DNA from: Bacillus nitratireducens
GTDB taxonomy: Bacteria > Bacillota > Bacilli > Bacillales > Bacillaceae_G
Direction of reading: 5' to 3'
Length of the DNA stretch: 64,000 nt
NCBI RefSeq assembly: GCF_001884135.1
Contig: NZ_MAOC01000008.1
Coordinates: forward strand, 1-64,000
Shown here: piece by piece, positions 55,923 to 64,000 of the stretch
Position numbering within the stretch: the first letter of the stretch is position 1
Layout: the number at the start of each line of letters is the position of its first letter
Notes under the pieces: model-generated
Told to the model about the DNA's origin: nothing
Seen by the model: the letters and a program-made list of their open reading frames with translations, nothing else
Database searches by the model: none
Made by a program: the position numbers and the translations under genes

Positions 55923-57445
55923 GAAACACCTCGATCCTTCCATTCTTTTTCAAGCTGGGCAGAGTCTGAATGTATTTGTGCATTCCATTTTTTCAGACCA
56001 ATAACTAACGCAACTAGAAGGAATGCTGCCGCTATCGACCAACCATACGTTACAACAAACTCTGTCGGATAATCTCCGTAGTTCTTTTTAATGTTTTGGA
56101 TTGTACCATCAATTAACATATACCCTAACATAAGTGGAGTAATAACGAGTAAACTCACTCTCCAAAACGTTCCTAGCTTTATATCAGATACAAAGTTTGC
56201 ATGGTTTTGATAAACTGGTAAACGGCGTAAGATTAGTCCTATTGTAACTACTTCAACGAGTGCAATTGTAATCAATCCAAAATTGTTAGCGAAGTAATCA
56301 ACAACATCTAGGAACATAAGTCCACCACGCGTTGCAAAAACAAGAGAAACTAACACGAGAAGTGTTCCCATAATTCCAATCGTCTTTGGACGACTCAAGC
56401 TGAATTTTTCAGATACAGCAGCAAAGCATACTTCCGCAAGTGAAATGAGTGATGTAATTCCAGCAACGGTTAAAGATAAGAAAAATAATACTCCAAATAA
56501 CGGTGACATCGGTAGTTCATTAATAATTTGCGGGAATACTACGAACGCAAGCCCCACACCAGCACTAGCTACTTTATCAACCGGTACCCCCATGTTATTC
56601 GCCATAAATCCAAGAGCTGCAAATACACCAATACCTGCCAATAATTCAAATCCTGAATTTGCAAATCCTGTAATAAAAGCATTGTTTGTTGTATCTGAGT
56701 TTTTCGGTAAATAACTAGAATACGTAATCATAATTCCGAATGCTAAAGATAAACTAAAGAAAATTTGACCGTAAGCAGCAAGCCATACTTTCCCATCAAA
56801 AATACGACTCCAATCTGGTTTGAAAAATGCATCTAACCCCTGCATCGCACCTTCCATCGTCACTGCACGAACAACGATAATAAGGAACATAACAACTAGT
56901 AAAGGAATAAAAATACGGTTAACAACTTCGATTCCTTTTTTAACTCCTTTAAACGCAACACCCAGCACAATAATCCAAACGAGAGCTAACGGAATTAATA
57001 CTTCCGGCACAAGCCCCCCAAACTGTCCTGGCTTATCTGCAACATGTAAATATTCTTTAAATAAAAATGATTGCGTGTCTTTCCCCCATGCTCCAGTAAT
57101 CGCAAAGTACGTATACGAAATAGACCAAGCAATAATTACTGCATAATATGTTGAAACGATAAATGTTACACACATTTGCCACCATCCAATAAATTCAGCA
57201 CGTGGATGAATACGGAAGAACGTAAGTGGTGCCGAACCACGATGACGATGCCCAAGAGCAAACTCGAATGCTAATAATGAAATACCAGTTGTTAATAATG
57301 CGAATAAGTACGGTAAAAAGAATGCGCCTCCTCCGTTTTCATACGCTGTATAAGGAAAACGCCATATGTTTCCTAATCCAACGGCAGAGCCGATCGCTGC
57401 GAAAATAAATCCAGCCCTCGTTCCCCATTGTTGCCTCGTTTCCAT
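55919..57445 (-). CDS. metP: NSS-family sodium-dependent amino-acid transporter (MetP-like)
   Basis: 508 residues, about 11-12 helices. Sodium symporter hallmark WGTRAGFIFAAIGSAVGLGN at residues 6-25 and unwound helix 6 region (FSLSLAFGIMITYSSY). Together with MetS it probably imports methionine and alanine. It stands between sigF and spoVAA, which are neighbours in B. subtilis. Confidence 0.9.
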   Translation of the reverse strand: METRQQWGTRAGFIFAAIGSAVGLGNIWRFPYTAYENGGGAFFLPYLFALLTTGISLLAFEFALGHRHRGSAPLTFFRIHPRAEFIGWWQMCVTFIVSTYYAVIIAWSISYTYFAITGAWGKDTQSFLFKEYLHVADKPGQFGGLVPEVLIPLALVWIIVLGVAFKGVKKGIEVVNRIFIPLLVVMFLIIVVRAVTMEGAMQGLDAFFKPDWSRIFDGKVWLAAYGQIFFSLSLAFGIMITYSSYLPKNSDTTNNAFITGFANSGFELLAGIGVFAALGFMANNMGVPVDKVASAGVGLAFVVFPQIINELPMSPLFGVLFFLSLTVAGITSLISLAEVCFAAVSEKFSLSRPKTIGIMGTLLVLVSLVFATRGGLMFLDVVDYFANNFGLITIALVEVVTIGLILRRLPVYQNHANFVSDIKLGTFWRVSLLVITPLMLGYMLIDGTIQNIKKNYGDYPTEFVVTYGWSIAAAFLLVALVIGLKKWNAQIHSDSAQLEKEWKDRGVS

Positions 57446-57575
57446 GTTTCCTTCCCCCTTTGTGACAAGTTCATACTTGGATTATATTTTAAATTAACTA
57501 AATTATCAATAAATTCTGTAAACTTTTTTTTCGAACAATAGTTGTAATCTTCCCCTTTTCATTACAATAAAAAAA

Positions 57576-57605
57576 ATCGAATAGATAGCTATTCATCTAT
57601 TCGAT
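57576..57605 (-). terminator. Terminator of the spoIIA operon
   Basis: ATCGAATAGAT / ATCTATTCGAT stem overlapping the last codons of sigF, T-run after. Confidence 0.8.
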
Positions 57606-58347
57606 CTTTCATCTGTTTCAATATTTTCTTTTCCAGTCTGGAAACTTGTACTTGCGAAATGCCTATGCGCTCCGCTACTTCTGATTGGGTTTGGTCTTTA
57701 TAGTAACGCAAATACACAATTAGACGTTCTCGTTCATCCAATTCTCTAATTGCTTCTTTTAAAGCAATTTTATCAAACCATTTCGTTTCCGATTGATCTG
57801 CAATTTGATCTAAAATAGTAATTGGATCTCCATCATTTTCATACACAGTTTCATGTATTGATGAAGGAGCACGACTCGCTTCTTGCGCCAGAACAACTTC
57901 TTCTGGTGTTAGTTCCAGAGCCTCCGCCACTTCATTAATCGTTGGAGCCCTTCCGAACTCTTTCGAAAGCTCGTCTCTCATCTTTCGAATTTTGTTTCCT
58001 GTTTCCTTTAAAGATCTACTTACTTTCACTGATCCATCGTCACGTAAAAATCGTTGTATTTCACCGATAATCATTGGAACTGCATATGTTGAAAATTTCA
58101 CGTCGAAAGATAAATCAAATTTATCTACCGATTTTAAGAGTCCAATACATCCAATTTGAAATAAATCGTCTGGTTCATATCCTCGATTAAGAAATCGCTG
58201 CACAACCGACCATACGAGACGCATATTACTTTGAACGATTGTGTCTCTCGCTTGTTGATCTCCATCTTGACTCTTTTGAATTAACGCTTTTAGCTCGTGG
58301 TCCTTTAACTGAGGTTTCTTCTTCTCATTTTTGACCTCTATGTCCAT
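57589..58347 (-). CDS. sigF: RNA polymerase sigma factor F
   Basis: First forespore-specific sigma factor. 252 residues: region 2 (FLNRGYEPDDLFQIGCIGLLKSVDKFD, ~56-82) and region 4 helix-turn-helix (QSEVAERIGISQVQVSRLEK). Held inactive by SpoIIAB until SpoIIAA is dephosphorylated. Third gene of the spoIIA operon; ribosome site GGAGAA. Confidence 0.97.
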   Translation of the reverse strand: MDIEVKNEKKKPQLKDHELKALIQKSQDGDQQARDTIVQSNMRLVWSVVQRFLNRGYEPDDLFQIGCIGLLKSVDKFDLSFDVKFSTYAVPMIIGEIQRFLRDDGSVKVSRSLKETGNKIRKMRDELSKEFGRAPTINEVAEALELTPEEVVLAQEASRAPSSIHETVYENDGDPITILDQIADQSETKWFDKIALKEAIRELDERERLIVYLRYYKDQTQSEVAERIGISQVQVSRLEKKILKQMKDRIDE

Positions 58348-58359
58348 TGGCTATTCTCC

Positions 58360-58800
58360 TTAATTGCATAGAGCGTTACTATTTGATAAGTATTTTGTCA
58401 AATGGATTGTTGTCCCGAAAGATTCGTTTGAAATAACTTCTACTTCATCCATAAAGTTTTCCATGATAGTAAATCCCATTCCGGAACGCTCTAATTCAGG
58501 TTTAGTTGTAAAAAGGGGTTGTCTTGCTTCATCTAAGTTAAAGATACCAATCCCTTCATCTCGAATCGTGAGTTTCACCATCGCTTCTTCCAAAATCACT
58601 GAAATATAAACAACACCTTCTGCATTTCCTTCATACCCATGAATAATTGCATTTGTAACCGCTTCTGACACAACTGTTTTAATCTCTGTTAGTTCTTCCA
58701 TCGTCGGGTCTAATTGCGCAATAAAAGCAGCTACCGTAACACGAGCAAATGATTCATTCTGACTTAACGCTGAAAATTGAAGGTTCATTTCATTTCTCAT
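58360..58800 (-). CDS. spoIIAB: Anti-sigma F factor SpoIIAB
   Basis: 146-residue GHKL-type serine kinase that binds sigma F and phosphorylates SpoIIAA. ATP-site motifs [13 protein letters not shown] (N-box, ~46-58) and DEGIGIFN (G1) are intact. Start directly after the spoIIAA stop. Confidence 0.97.
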
Positions 58801-59151
58801 CTATGCCACCCCCAACGTCGCGAGCGCATGCGCTTCACTTTCTTCTAAACGAACAATTTTGAATAGACCTGACATTTCAAATAAACGTTTAACAGGCGGT
58901 GAAATTGCACAAACAACCATCTCTCCACCTAATCCTTTTACATGTTTATATCGGCCTAATATAACACCTAAACCAGAACTATCCATAAATGATAAGTTCT
59001 CTAGGCTCAAAACAATATGATGAACACCATGTGTCTCAATCATATCTGTTACTTTCGTTCGCAACTCTTCAGCGGTATGATGATCTAATTCACCCTCCAG
59101 CCTCACACATAAGACGTCACGTTTTACTTCTAAATGCATGGAAAGACTCAC
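58801..59151 (-). CDS. spoIIAA: Anti-sigma F factor antagonist SpoIIAA
   Basis: 116-residue STAS protein; its regulatory serine lies in [15 protein letters not shown] (~54-68, Ser58). GTG start at 59151 after AAGGAGG. Partner switch with SpoIIAB controls sigma F. Confidence 0.97.
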
Positions 59152-59193
59152 ACGATTTCCTCCTTATGCTCAAACTTTACTCTTTAACATAAG

Positions 59194-59220
59194 ATTTTCG
59201 TGATATAAAATAAGAATCCT
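59194..59220 (-). promoter_or_regulatory. Sigma H-like promoter of spoIIAA
   Basis: Minus strand AGGATT (59215-59220) and GAAAAT (59194-59199), close to the sigma H pattern RnAGGAwww-N11-12-RnnGAAT. It lies in the dacF-spoIIAA gap where the sigma H start of B. subtilis spoIIA is known. Confidence 0.5.
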
Positions 59221-59294
59221 TCCTACTGACAAAAGAAGAACTATTTCGTCATAATGTGAAACCTTTCAGCAATTATTCCAGTAAATATGAACAG

Positions 59295-59321
59295 AAAAAC
59301 GGCAAAATTTTTGCCGCTATT
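59295..59321 (-). terminator. Hairpin after dacF
   Basis: CGGCAAAA / TTTTGCCG with following T's on the minus strand, overlapping the dacF stop; may be partial, as dacF and spoIIA are known to be co-read late. Confidence 0.7.
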
Positions 59322-60507
59322 TTGATGTTGAAAACATCCCAAAACTTCTTTTAAATAACTCCCACCAACTCGCTGCAGCAACATCTTCTTTCGCTACAAT
59401 GGTTTGTTTTAATAAAACCTCTTTATCTTTTTTAATGACAAGTGTGCCAAGTGCATCACCCTTTTTAATCGGTGCCTTCACTTTCTTTTCAGCGATTACT
59501 TCTTGTTTTACTTTGTCCATATTTTCGCCCTTCTTCATAAGAAGAGATACGTTATCTGACGCAACTAAATCTACTTTTTCTTCTTTCCCTTTTCCTACTT
59601 GTACAGTCTTAATTTTTTCACCACGTGTATACAATTTCTTTGTCATATATTGTCCAAATGCATAATCAAGCAGCTTCGTTACTTGATTGTTCCGCTCTTT
59701 TGATGTAGGTGCTCCCATAACAACTGAAATGACACGCATTCCATTCTTTTCAGCTGATGCAGTTAAACAATATTTCGCTTCTGTCGTAAAGCCCGTTTTC
59801 ACACCATCTACTCCAGGATAAAAACGTACTAACTTATTCGTATTAACAAGCCAAAACTTCTTATCCGTATCTTCACGTAAATAGTCTTCATATTTACCTG
59901 TGTATTTGCGAATAAGTGGATACTTCATCAATTCTCTCGCCATTATAGCCATATCATTTGCTGTAGAATAATGATCTTTGGCCGGGAGACCTGTTGGGTT
60001 TTGAAAATGTGTATTCTTCAGTCCTAAATCTTTCGCTTTTTTGTTCATCATATTTACGAATCCTTCTTCTGAACCAGCGATATGCTCAGCTACTGCAACA
60101 GATGCATCATTTCCAGATGCAATGGCAATGCCCTTTAGCATTTCATTTACGGTCATCTCTTCCCCAGGTTCTAAAAAGATTTGTGATCCACCCATTGAAG
60201 CTGCGTGTTCACTTGCTCTAACTTTATCGGTCAGTTTTAGTTTTCCTCTTTCAACTTGTTCCATAATTAATAGCATTGTCATAATCTTCGTCATACTGGC
60301 AGGTGGTAACTTTTCATTCGGATTTTTATCAAATAAAACTTTACCTGTATCTTGCTCAATTACGATTGCTGACGACGCTTGTTCCGCTAACTTCGGCGTG
60401 GTTTCTTCTGTTTTCTCCTGCTTCGTTTTCTCAGATTGCGCAAAACTAACTGAAGTACCAGAAAGAAATAACATGAAACAAACAAGTATTCCAAAAACTC
60501 GCTTCAT
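59317..60507 (-). CDS. dacF: D-alanyl-D-alanine carboxypeptidase DacF
   Basis: Low-molecular-weight PBP trimming spore cortex peptidoglycan. 396 residues: signal peptide (~1-24), peptidase domain with S71-M-T-K74, S131-G-N133 and K237-T-G239, beta-rich domain, and a C-terminal amphipathic helix (WWELFKRSFGMF) for membrane binding. Forespore-expressed; directly upstream of spoIIA as in B. subtilis. Confidence 0.95.
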   Translation of the reverse strand: MKRVFGILVCFMLFLSGTSVSFAQSEKTKQEKTEETTPKLAEQASSAIVIEQDTGKVLFDKNPNEKLPPASMTKIMTMLLIMEQVERGKLKLTDKVRASEHAASMGGSQIFLEPGEEMTVNEMLKGIAIASGNDASVAVAEHIAGSEEGFVNMMNKKAKDLGLKNTHFQNPTGLPAKDHYSTANDMAIMARELMKYPLIRKYTGKYEDYLREDTDKKFWLVNTNKLVRFYPGVDGVKTGFTTEAKYCLTASAEKNGMRVISVVMGAPTSKERNNQVTKLLDYAFGQYMTKKLYTRGEKIKTVQVGKGKEEKVDLVASDNVSLLMKKGENMDKVKQEVIAEKKVKAPIKKGDALGTLVIKKDKEVLLKQTIVAKEDVAAASWWELFKRSFGMFSTSK

Positions 60508-60535
60508 GACTAACCCTCCATTCTATATCAAACCT

Positions 60536-60565
60536 ATTTTTTCCAATTTTTCATTTTTTAATACC
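60536..60565 (-). promoter_or_regulatory. Sigma F-like promoter of dacF
   Basis: Minus strand GGTATTA (60559-60565), 14 nt, GGAAAAAAT (60536-60544), fitting the sigma F pattern GyATA…GGnnAnAnT. Confidence 0.5.
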
Positions 60566-60587
60566 ATATTTTTCTATCATTTTTCAG

Positions 60588-60652
60588 TTGACAAATACAT
60601 TTATCGCCTATATTGTATTAAGTGTATTACACACATTAGTACACTTAATACA
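60588..60652 (+). promoter_or_regulatory. YtrA-type promoter and operator
   Basis: TTGACA at 60588-60593 with TATTGT (60611-60616, 17 nt) or TATATT. A perfect 13 bp inverted repeat at 60614-60626 and 60640-60652 (TGTATTAAGTGTA and complement, 13 nt between) contains AGTGTA-13-TACACT, the operator known for the YtrA subfamily of GntR repressors. It covers the -10 and start region. Confidence 0.85.
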
Positions 60653-60674
60653 TAACAGGAAGGAGACATTGCTC

Positions 60675-61094
60675 TTGCATATTCAACTTGATCCAAGAAG
60701 CAACACTCCGATATGGGAACAAATTGTTCAAAGTATAAAAGAACTCGTATTAAAAAACATATTAGCTCCAAGTGATAAGCTTCCTTCTGTGCGCGAGCTC
60801 GCTTCTTTACTAGTTATAAATCCAAATACAGTTAGTAAAGCGTACCAAGAGTTAGAACGCCAAGGGATTATTGAAACATTGCGAGGAAAAGGAACATTTG
60901 TATCCCAATCGATTACCCCAACATTAGACGAAAGGAAAATCGCTATGGTTGAAAAGCAGTTTCATCAATTACTATTAGAAGCCTCTTATCTCGGGGTTAC
61001 GAAAGATAAAATTCACGATTGGATAGATTCATACTACAAAGAGATTGGAGGAAATACAGATGTTGAAAGTGACAAGCTTGAAGAAAACAATTGA
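60675..61094 (+). CDS. GntR-family repressor, YtrA subfamily
   Basis: TTG start at 60675 (MHIQLDPRSNTPIW), 9 nt after GGAAGGAG, agreeing with the B. subtilis YtrA N-terminus (MIQIDPRS). 139 residues: winged helix (~8-75, DKLPSVRELASLLVINPNTVSKAYQEL) and the short C-terminal dimer region of YtrA proteins. Likely autorepressor of this ABC-transporter operon, responding to cell-wall-active agents in known cases. Confidence 0.9.
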   Translation: MHIQLDPRSNTPIWEQIVQSIKELVLKNILAPSDKLPSVRELASLLVINPNTVSKAYQELERQGIIETLRGKGTFVSQSITPTLDERKIAMVEKQFHQLLLEASYLGVTKDKIHDWIDSYYKEIGGNTDVESDKLEENN

Positions 61095-61941
61095 TAATCA
61101 AACGATTTTAGACGATGTTTCTTTCACATTACAAAAAGGTAGTATCGTCGGATTACTCGGAAGAAACGGTGCGGGGAAAACAACTTTATTACGAACGATG
61201 GTCGGCATTTTAGACCCTGATGCAGGAACAGTTACATATGAGGATACGGATATTCATAAGCATCCTGAAATGAAGCAAAAAATCGTATATGTTCCGGATT
61301 CTACTAACATACTGAACGGATATACAGTGAAAGAAATTGTAAAGTTTTATAAAGCTGTTTATACAGCATTTGATGAACAGTATTTCTACGAATTATTAGA
61401 GCGGTTCAATTTACCAAACAAGCGAATTCGTAGTTATTCAAAAGGAATGAAAGCATTGCTTGCTATCATTTTAGCCGTTGCTGCAAAAGCAGAATATATC
61501 ATTTTAGATGAACCGACAAACGGGTTGGATCCTATCGTTAAAAGGCAAATCCTCCAGTTTCTCGTTGGAGAAGTTGCAGAAAAAGAGATTACCATTTTCA
61601 TCTCAACTCATCACTTAGATGAAGTTGAACAAATTGCCGATACAATCATTATATTAAAAGGCCATACCATATCTTCTATTACGTCACTAGATGATGCAAA
61701 ATCACGATTTGCCAAAATACAAGTAGCTTACGAACGATCACTACCTCAAAAACTAGAAAACTTAAGTAATATTAAAATATTAAACCAAACAGGAAAAGTA
61801 TATACAATCTTAATTGAGGGAAATGTGGCTACAACACTGGAGAAGTTTTATAAAGAGCAACCTATACTCATTGAAGAACTAACAATGTCACTTGAAGATG
61901 TCTTCGTTACGACACTTGAGGGGGATGAGTATGTTTCATAA
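61060..61941 (+). CDS. ABC transporter ATPase (YtrB-like)
   Basis: Start at 61060 (MLKVTSLKK) after GGAGG inside the repressor gene, overlapping it by 35 nt. 293 residues: Walker A GRNGAGKTT (~36-44), signature YSKGMKALLA, Walker B YIILDEPTNGLDP, H-loop STHHLDE. Exporter or antibiotic-response type ATPase (DRA-like family) pairing with the two permeases downstream. Confidence 0.92.
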   Translation: MLKVTSLKKTIDNQTILDDVSFTLQKGSIVGLLGRNGAGKTTLLRTMVGILDPDAGTVTYEDTDIHKHPEMKQKIVYVPDSTNILNGYTVKEIVKFYKAVYTAFDEQYFYELLERFNLPNKRIRSYSKGMKALLAIILAVAAKAEYIILDEPTNGLDPIVKRQILQFLVGEVAEKEITIFISTHHLDEVEQIADTIIILKGHTISSITSLDDAKSRFAKIQVAYERSLPQKLENLSNIKILNQTGKVYTILIEGNVATTLEKFYKEQPILIEELTMSLEDVFVTTLEGDEYVS

Positions 61942-62992
61942 GGCGCTGTGGATGTGGAATTGGAAGCGCGGAAAATATGCTGTGTTACTCTTTTTCTTTA
62001 GTTCACTTTATCTTTTATCTTTCGGATACTATAAAGCAGCCGATCGACAACTTGCTGAATATCACGATTTGCAAGAAAAGGGAACGTACTATTATTTCTA
62101 TTATTTTGGATTTGGGGAAAGTAATAGCCTTTGGTTAACTGTTCTTATCATTGCTTTAGCTTGTTTATTGATGGGATGGGAACGTAGTAACCAGTCTAAT
62201 ACTTTACTTATGACGATGCCATTTAAAAGAAAAGATGTTTTTTTATCAAAATGGGCTTTGGGTTCATTTTGTATTGTAGGTTCATTACTTATAAATTGGA
62301 TCCTTATGTATGTTATTTATAGAACAACAATCCATTTTGATTATCAATCATTCGGACCATTTCATCGATACTTTCTTTATGCAATTGTCTCTTATATTGC
62401 AGTATATACAGCTGCATTATGTATCGGTACTTTTACTGGAAGCGTTGTTTCGCAAGTCGTTTTTTGTATTCCGTGGCTTCTAATGGGGCTTACATTTATT
62501 CCATTAGTGTACACTTTTACAATAAACCATTTACATGCTACAGATACTAGAAATAACAACTTGTATGAACAACTTCATGAAATCAATCAAAAAACAAATA
62601 TAGTTGCACCAATATATAATTATACGATTCGTTACCACTATGATCCAAAATCACGTAAGAAAGAAAACGATTCAACCACTTTAAGAGATCCGGCAAATCA
62701 TACGTATTATTCAGCTAAGTCAGTGCTAGTTCCTATTTTCTATACGATTTTCTATTTACTACTTGGCACATATTTATATACACGATCGCCAAATGAAAAC
62801 GCTCAAAAAATATTTATTTTCCAAAAACATTTACGAATATGGGTATGGGGGACAACCATTTATTTTGCATTACTAGGTGGCTATAAAATAAATCAATTTA
62901 ATTTTTTACTTAACTACTATATCAGTTTGCTTCTCGCTGGAATCATTACTTATTTTGTACTATCACGTCTAACAAATTATAAAGTTTTTTAA
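61931..62992 (+). CDS. ABC transporter permease 1
   Basis: Start at 61931 (MFHKALWMWNWKRG) after GAGGGGG, 11 nt overlap with the ATPase gene. 353 residues, about six membrane helices and a soluble loop (~200-260). Shares LLIGWER-type (CLLMGWERSN), MPFKR and the FGPFHRYFLYA segment with the next gene, so the two are tandem paralogs likely forming a heterodimer. Confidence 0.85.
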   Translation: MFHKALWMWNWKRGKYAVLLFFFSSLYLLSFGYYKAADRQLAEYHDLQEKGTYYYFYYFGFGESNSLWLTVLIIALACLLMGWERSNQSNTLLMTMPFKRKDVFLSKWALGSFCIVGSLLINWILMYVIYRTTIHFDYQSFGPFHRYFLYAIVSYIAVYTAALCIGTFTGSVVSQVVFCIPWLLMGLTFIPLVYTFTINHLHATDTRNNNLYEQLHEINQKTNIVAPIYNYTIRYHYDPKSRKKENDSTTLRDPANHTYYSAKSVLVPIFYTIFYLLLGTYLYTRSPNENAQKIFIFQKHLRIWVWGTTIYFALLGGYKINQFNFLLNYYISLLLAGIITYFVLSRLTNYKVF

Positions 62993-63004
62993 AGGAGGGG
63001 GCCT

Positions 63005-64000
63005 ATGTTTCAAAAAGCACTATGGCTAAGAACATATCAACAAAGTAAATATGTTGTGTGGTTGTTTTGGTTCGTTAGCTTCTATACTTTATCATATAAA
63101 TACTATATGGCTTCTATTCAACAGCTATACTTTCTAAATGACAATAAAAAGTGGAACTATGTATATCACTACCACTTTGATTTAACACTTATAGACCCTG
63201 CCCTACTGTTAGGTGGTGTACTTATCGTTCTAGCTTGTACATTAATTGGTTGGGAAAGACAAAATAACTCTAGTGACTTGCTATGGTCTATGCCATTTAA
63301 ACGTTCACACATCTATATAACAAAGTGGTTGTTTGGGATCTGCAACATTACAGCAATCATCGTATTAAACTGGGGACTATTCGCCATTATGAAAAAAACA
63401 ACTTTTCATAATAAATATCAAATATTTTCACCATTTCATACTTATTTTCTATACATGTTAATTGTGTTAATCGCTATTTATACGCTCGCATTATGTATAG
63501 GAACAATTACTGGGAATATTCTCTCGCAGGGACTTCTTACTGCAGCTATATTCATGTTTCCATTGTTATTTCCATCCCTTATCTCAGCGGTCATCGCTGT
63601 TCACTCGAATACTGACTTTCATGAGGACAATGGCAATATTCATCGTGTTATGGAAAACATACGCATTTCGGGTCCAGCAGAAAATTTTCATATTAGATTT
63701 GATTATGATCCACAAAATGCTTATACCGATAAAGATGGAGTGCGTCATAATGAACCAAACTTTACAGAAATCCCTTCAGTAAAAACATTGATTGGACCTA
63801 TTGTAAATATAATTATTCTATTACCACTCGGTATATATTTATATGTTCGTTCAGCCAATGAGCGGAATGGTAGTTTCTTACTATATCCAAAGCTTCAAAA
63901 AACATTTATGGTCTGCGCTATTTTCTGTATTGGAATTAGCGGCGGTTTAATACTTGGTGGGACCCATTCGTTGCTTAATTTTTACGTTGGTTTATTCGGA
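63005..64000 (+). CDS. ABC transporter permease 2 (partial, runs off the window)
   Basis: Starts at the ATG at 63005 after AAAGGAGGGG, 12 nt behind permease 1, and stays open for 332 codons to the window edge. Paralog of permease 1: FQKALWLRTYQQSKY, CTLIGWERQN, MPFKRSHIY and FSPFHTYFLYM align with it along the whole length. About six membrane helices; the C-terminus is missing. Confidence 0.85.
   Translation, partial: MFQKALWLRTYQQSKYVVWLFWFVSFYTLSYKYYMASIQQLYFLNDNKKWNYVYHYHFDLTLIDPALLLGGVLIVLACTLIGWERQNNSSDLLWSMPFKRSHIYITKWLFGICNITAIIVLNWGLFAIMKKTTFHNKYQIFSPFHTYFLYMLIVLIAIYTLALCIGTITGNILSQGLLTAAIFMFPLLFPSLISAVIAVHSNTDFHEDNGNIHRVMENIRISGPAENFHIRFDYDPQNAYTDKDGVRHNEPNFTEIPSVKTLIGPIVNIIILLPLGIYLYVRSANERNGSFLLYPKLQKTFMVCAIFCIGISGGLILGGTHSLLNFYVGLFG

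Noticed and set aside
60588-60674. 29-residue N-terminal extension of the YtrA-type repressor
   Set aside because: It covers the promoter and operator; the ribosome site lies inside it, just before the TTG at 60675.

Overview
The window is chromosomal DNA from a member of the Bacillus cereus group (B. cereus/thuringiensis/anthracis/mycoides). It is AT-rich with strong AGGAGG-type ribosome sites and many TTG/GTG starts. It carries the dacF-spoIIA-sigF and spoVA sporulation clusters, a MalL that reads like the 558-residue B. cereus oligo-1,6-glucosidase, and three copies of a ~150 bp structured repeat that I identify as bcr1, a repeat known only from this group. No rRNA, tRNA, CRISPR array, prophage or insertion sequence was seen.

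Layout. 1-9 kb: a maltodextrin regulon, with the malEFG importer, a neopullulanase, oligo-1,6-glucosidase MalL and an MsmX-type ATPase, arranged around two divergent promoter regions full of cre/MalR-like operators. 9-20 kb: an accessory-looking stretch with a truncated dehydrogenase, a 31-residue membrane peptide gene, an RDD protein, two lipoproteins, a DUF4184 protein, a frameshifted small membrane gene next to an orphan ATPase, a thiolase, a Nudix hydrolase, an orphan HExxH protein, a PadR/HAAS membrane-protein operon with three phased operators, and a hydroxybutyrate dehydrogenase. All three bcr1 copies lie here, each at the 3' end of a gene. 20-28.5 kb: the methionine salvage pathway (mtnA, mtnK, mtnU, mtnE, mtnW, mtnX, mtnB, mtnD) with two SAM-I riboswitches. 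28.5-35 kb: small membrane genes, a 3-hydroxyisobutyrate-dehydrogenase-like enzyme, a serine hydrolase, a diguanylate cyclase, a nitroreductase and a probable spore-surface protein. 35-40 kb: ptsI, ptsH, ptsG and the antiterminator glcT, with a GlcT RNA target in the ptsG leader. 40-44 kb: a HAD phosphatase and nagR-nagB-nagA.

44-51 kb: a secreted ComEC-like metallo-beta-lactamase protein, scpB and scpA (separated by 158 nt holding a probable acetyltransferase remnant), a YjcZ peptide, YpuF (DUF309), RibT, PpiB, YpuA and a second HAD phosphatase. 51-60.5 kb: spoVAF, spoVAEa, spoVAEb, spoVAD, spoVAC, spoVAB, spoVAA, then a MetP/MetS amino-acid transporter pair inserted between spoVAA and sigF, then sigF, spoIIAB, spoIIAA and dacF. 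Promoter-like sequences for sigma G (spoVAA), sigma H (spoIIAA) and sigma F (dacF) sit where family knowledge predicts. 60.5-64 kb: a YtrA-type GntR repressor with a perfect AGTGTA-13-TACACT operator, an ABC ATPase and two tandem paralogous permeases, the last running off the window.

Most of the window is conserved Bacillus core genome. The parts least explained are the bcr1/stop-codon association, the PadR/HAAS operator array, several very small genes, and the decayed genes in the 9-13 kb and 45-48 kb intervals. I did not find a convincing new multi-gene system.
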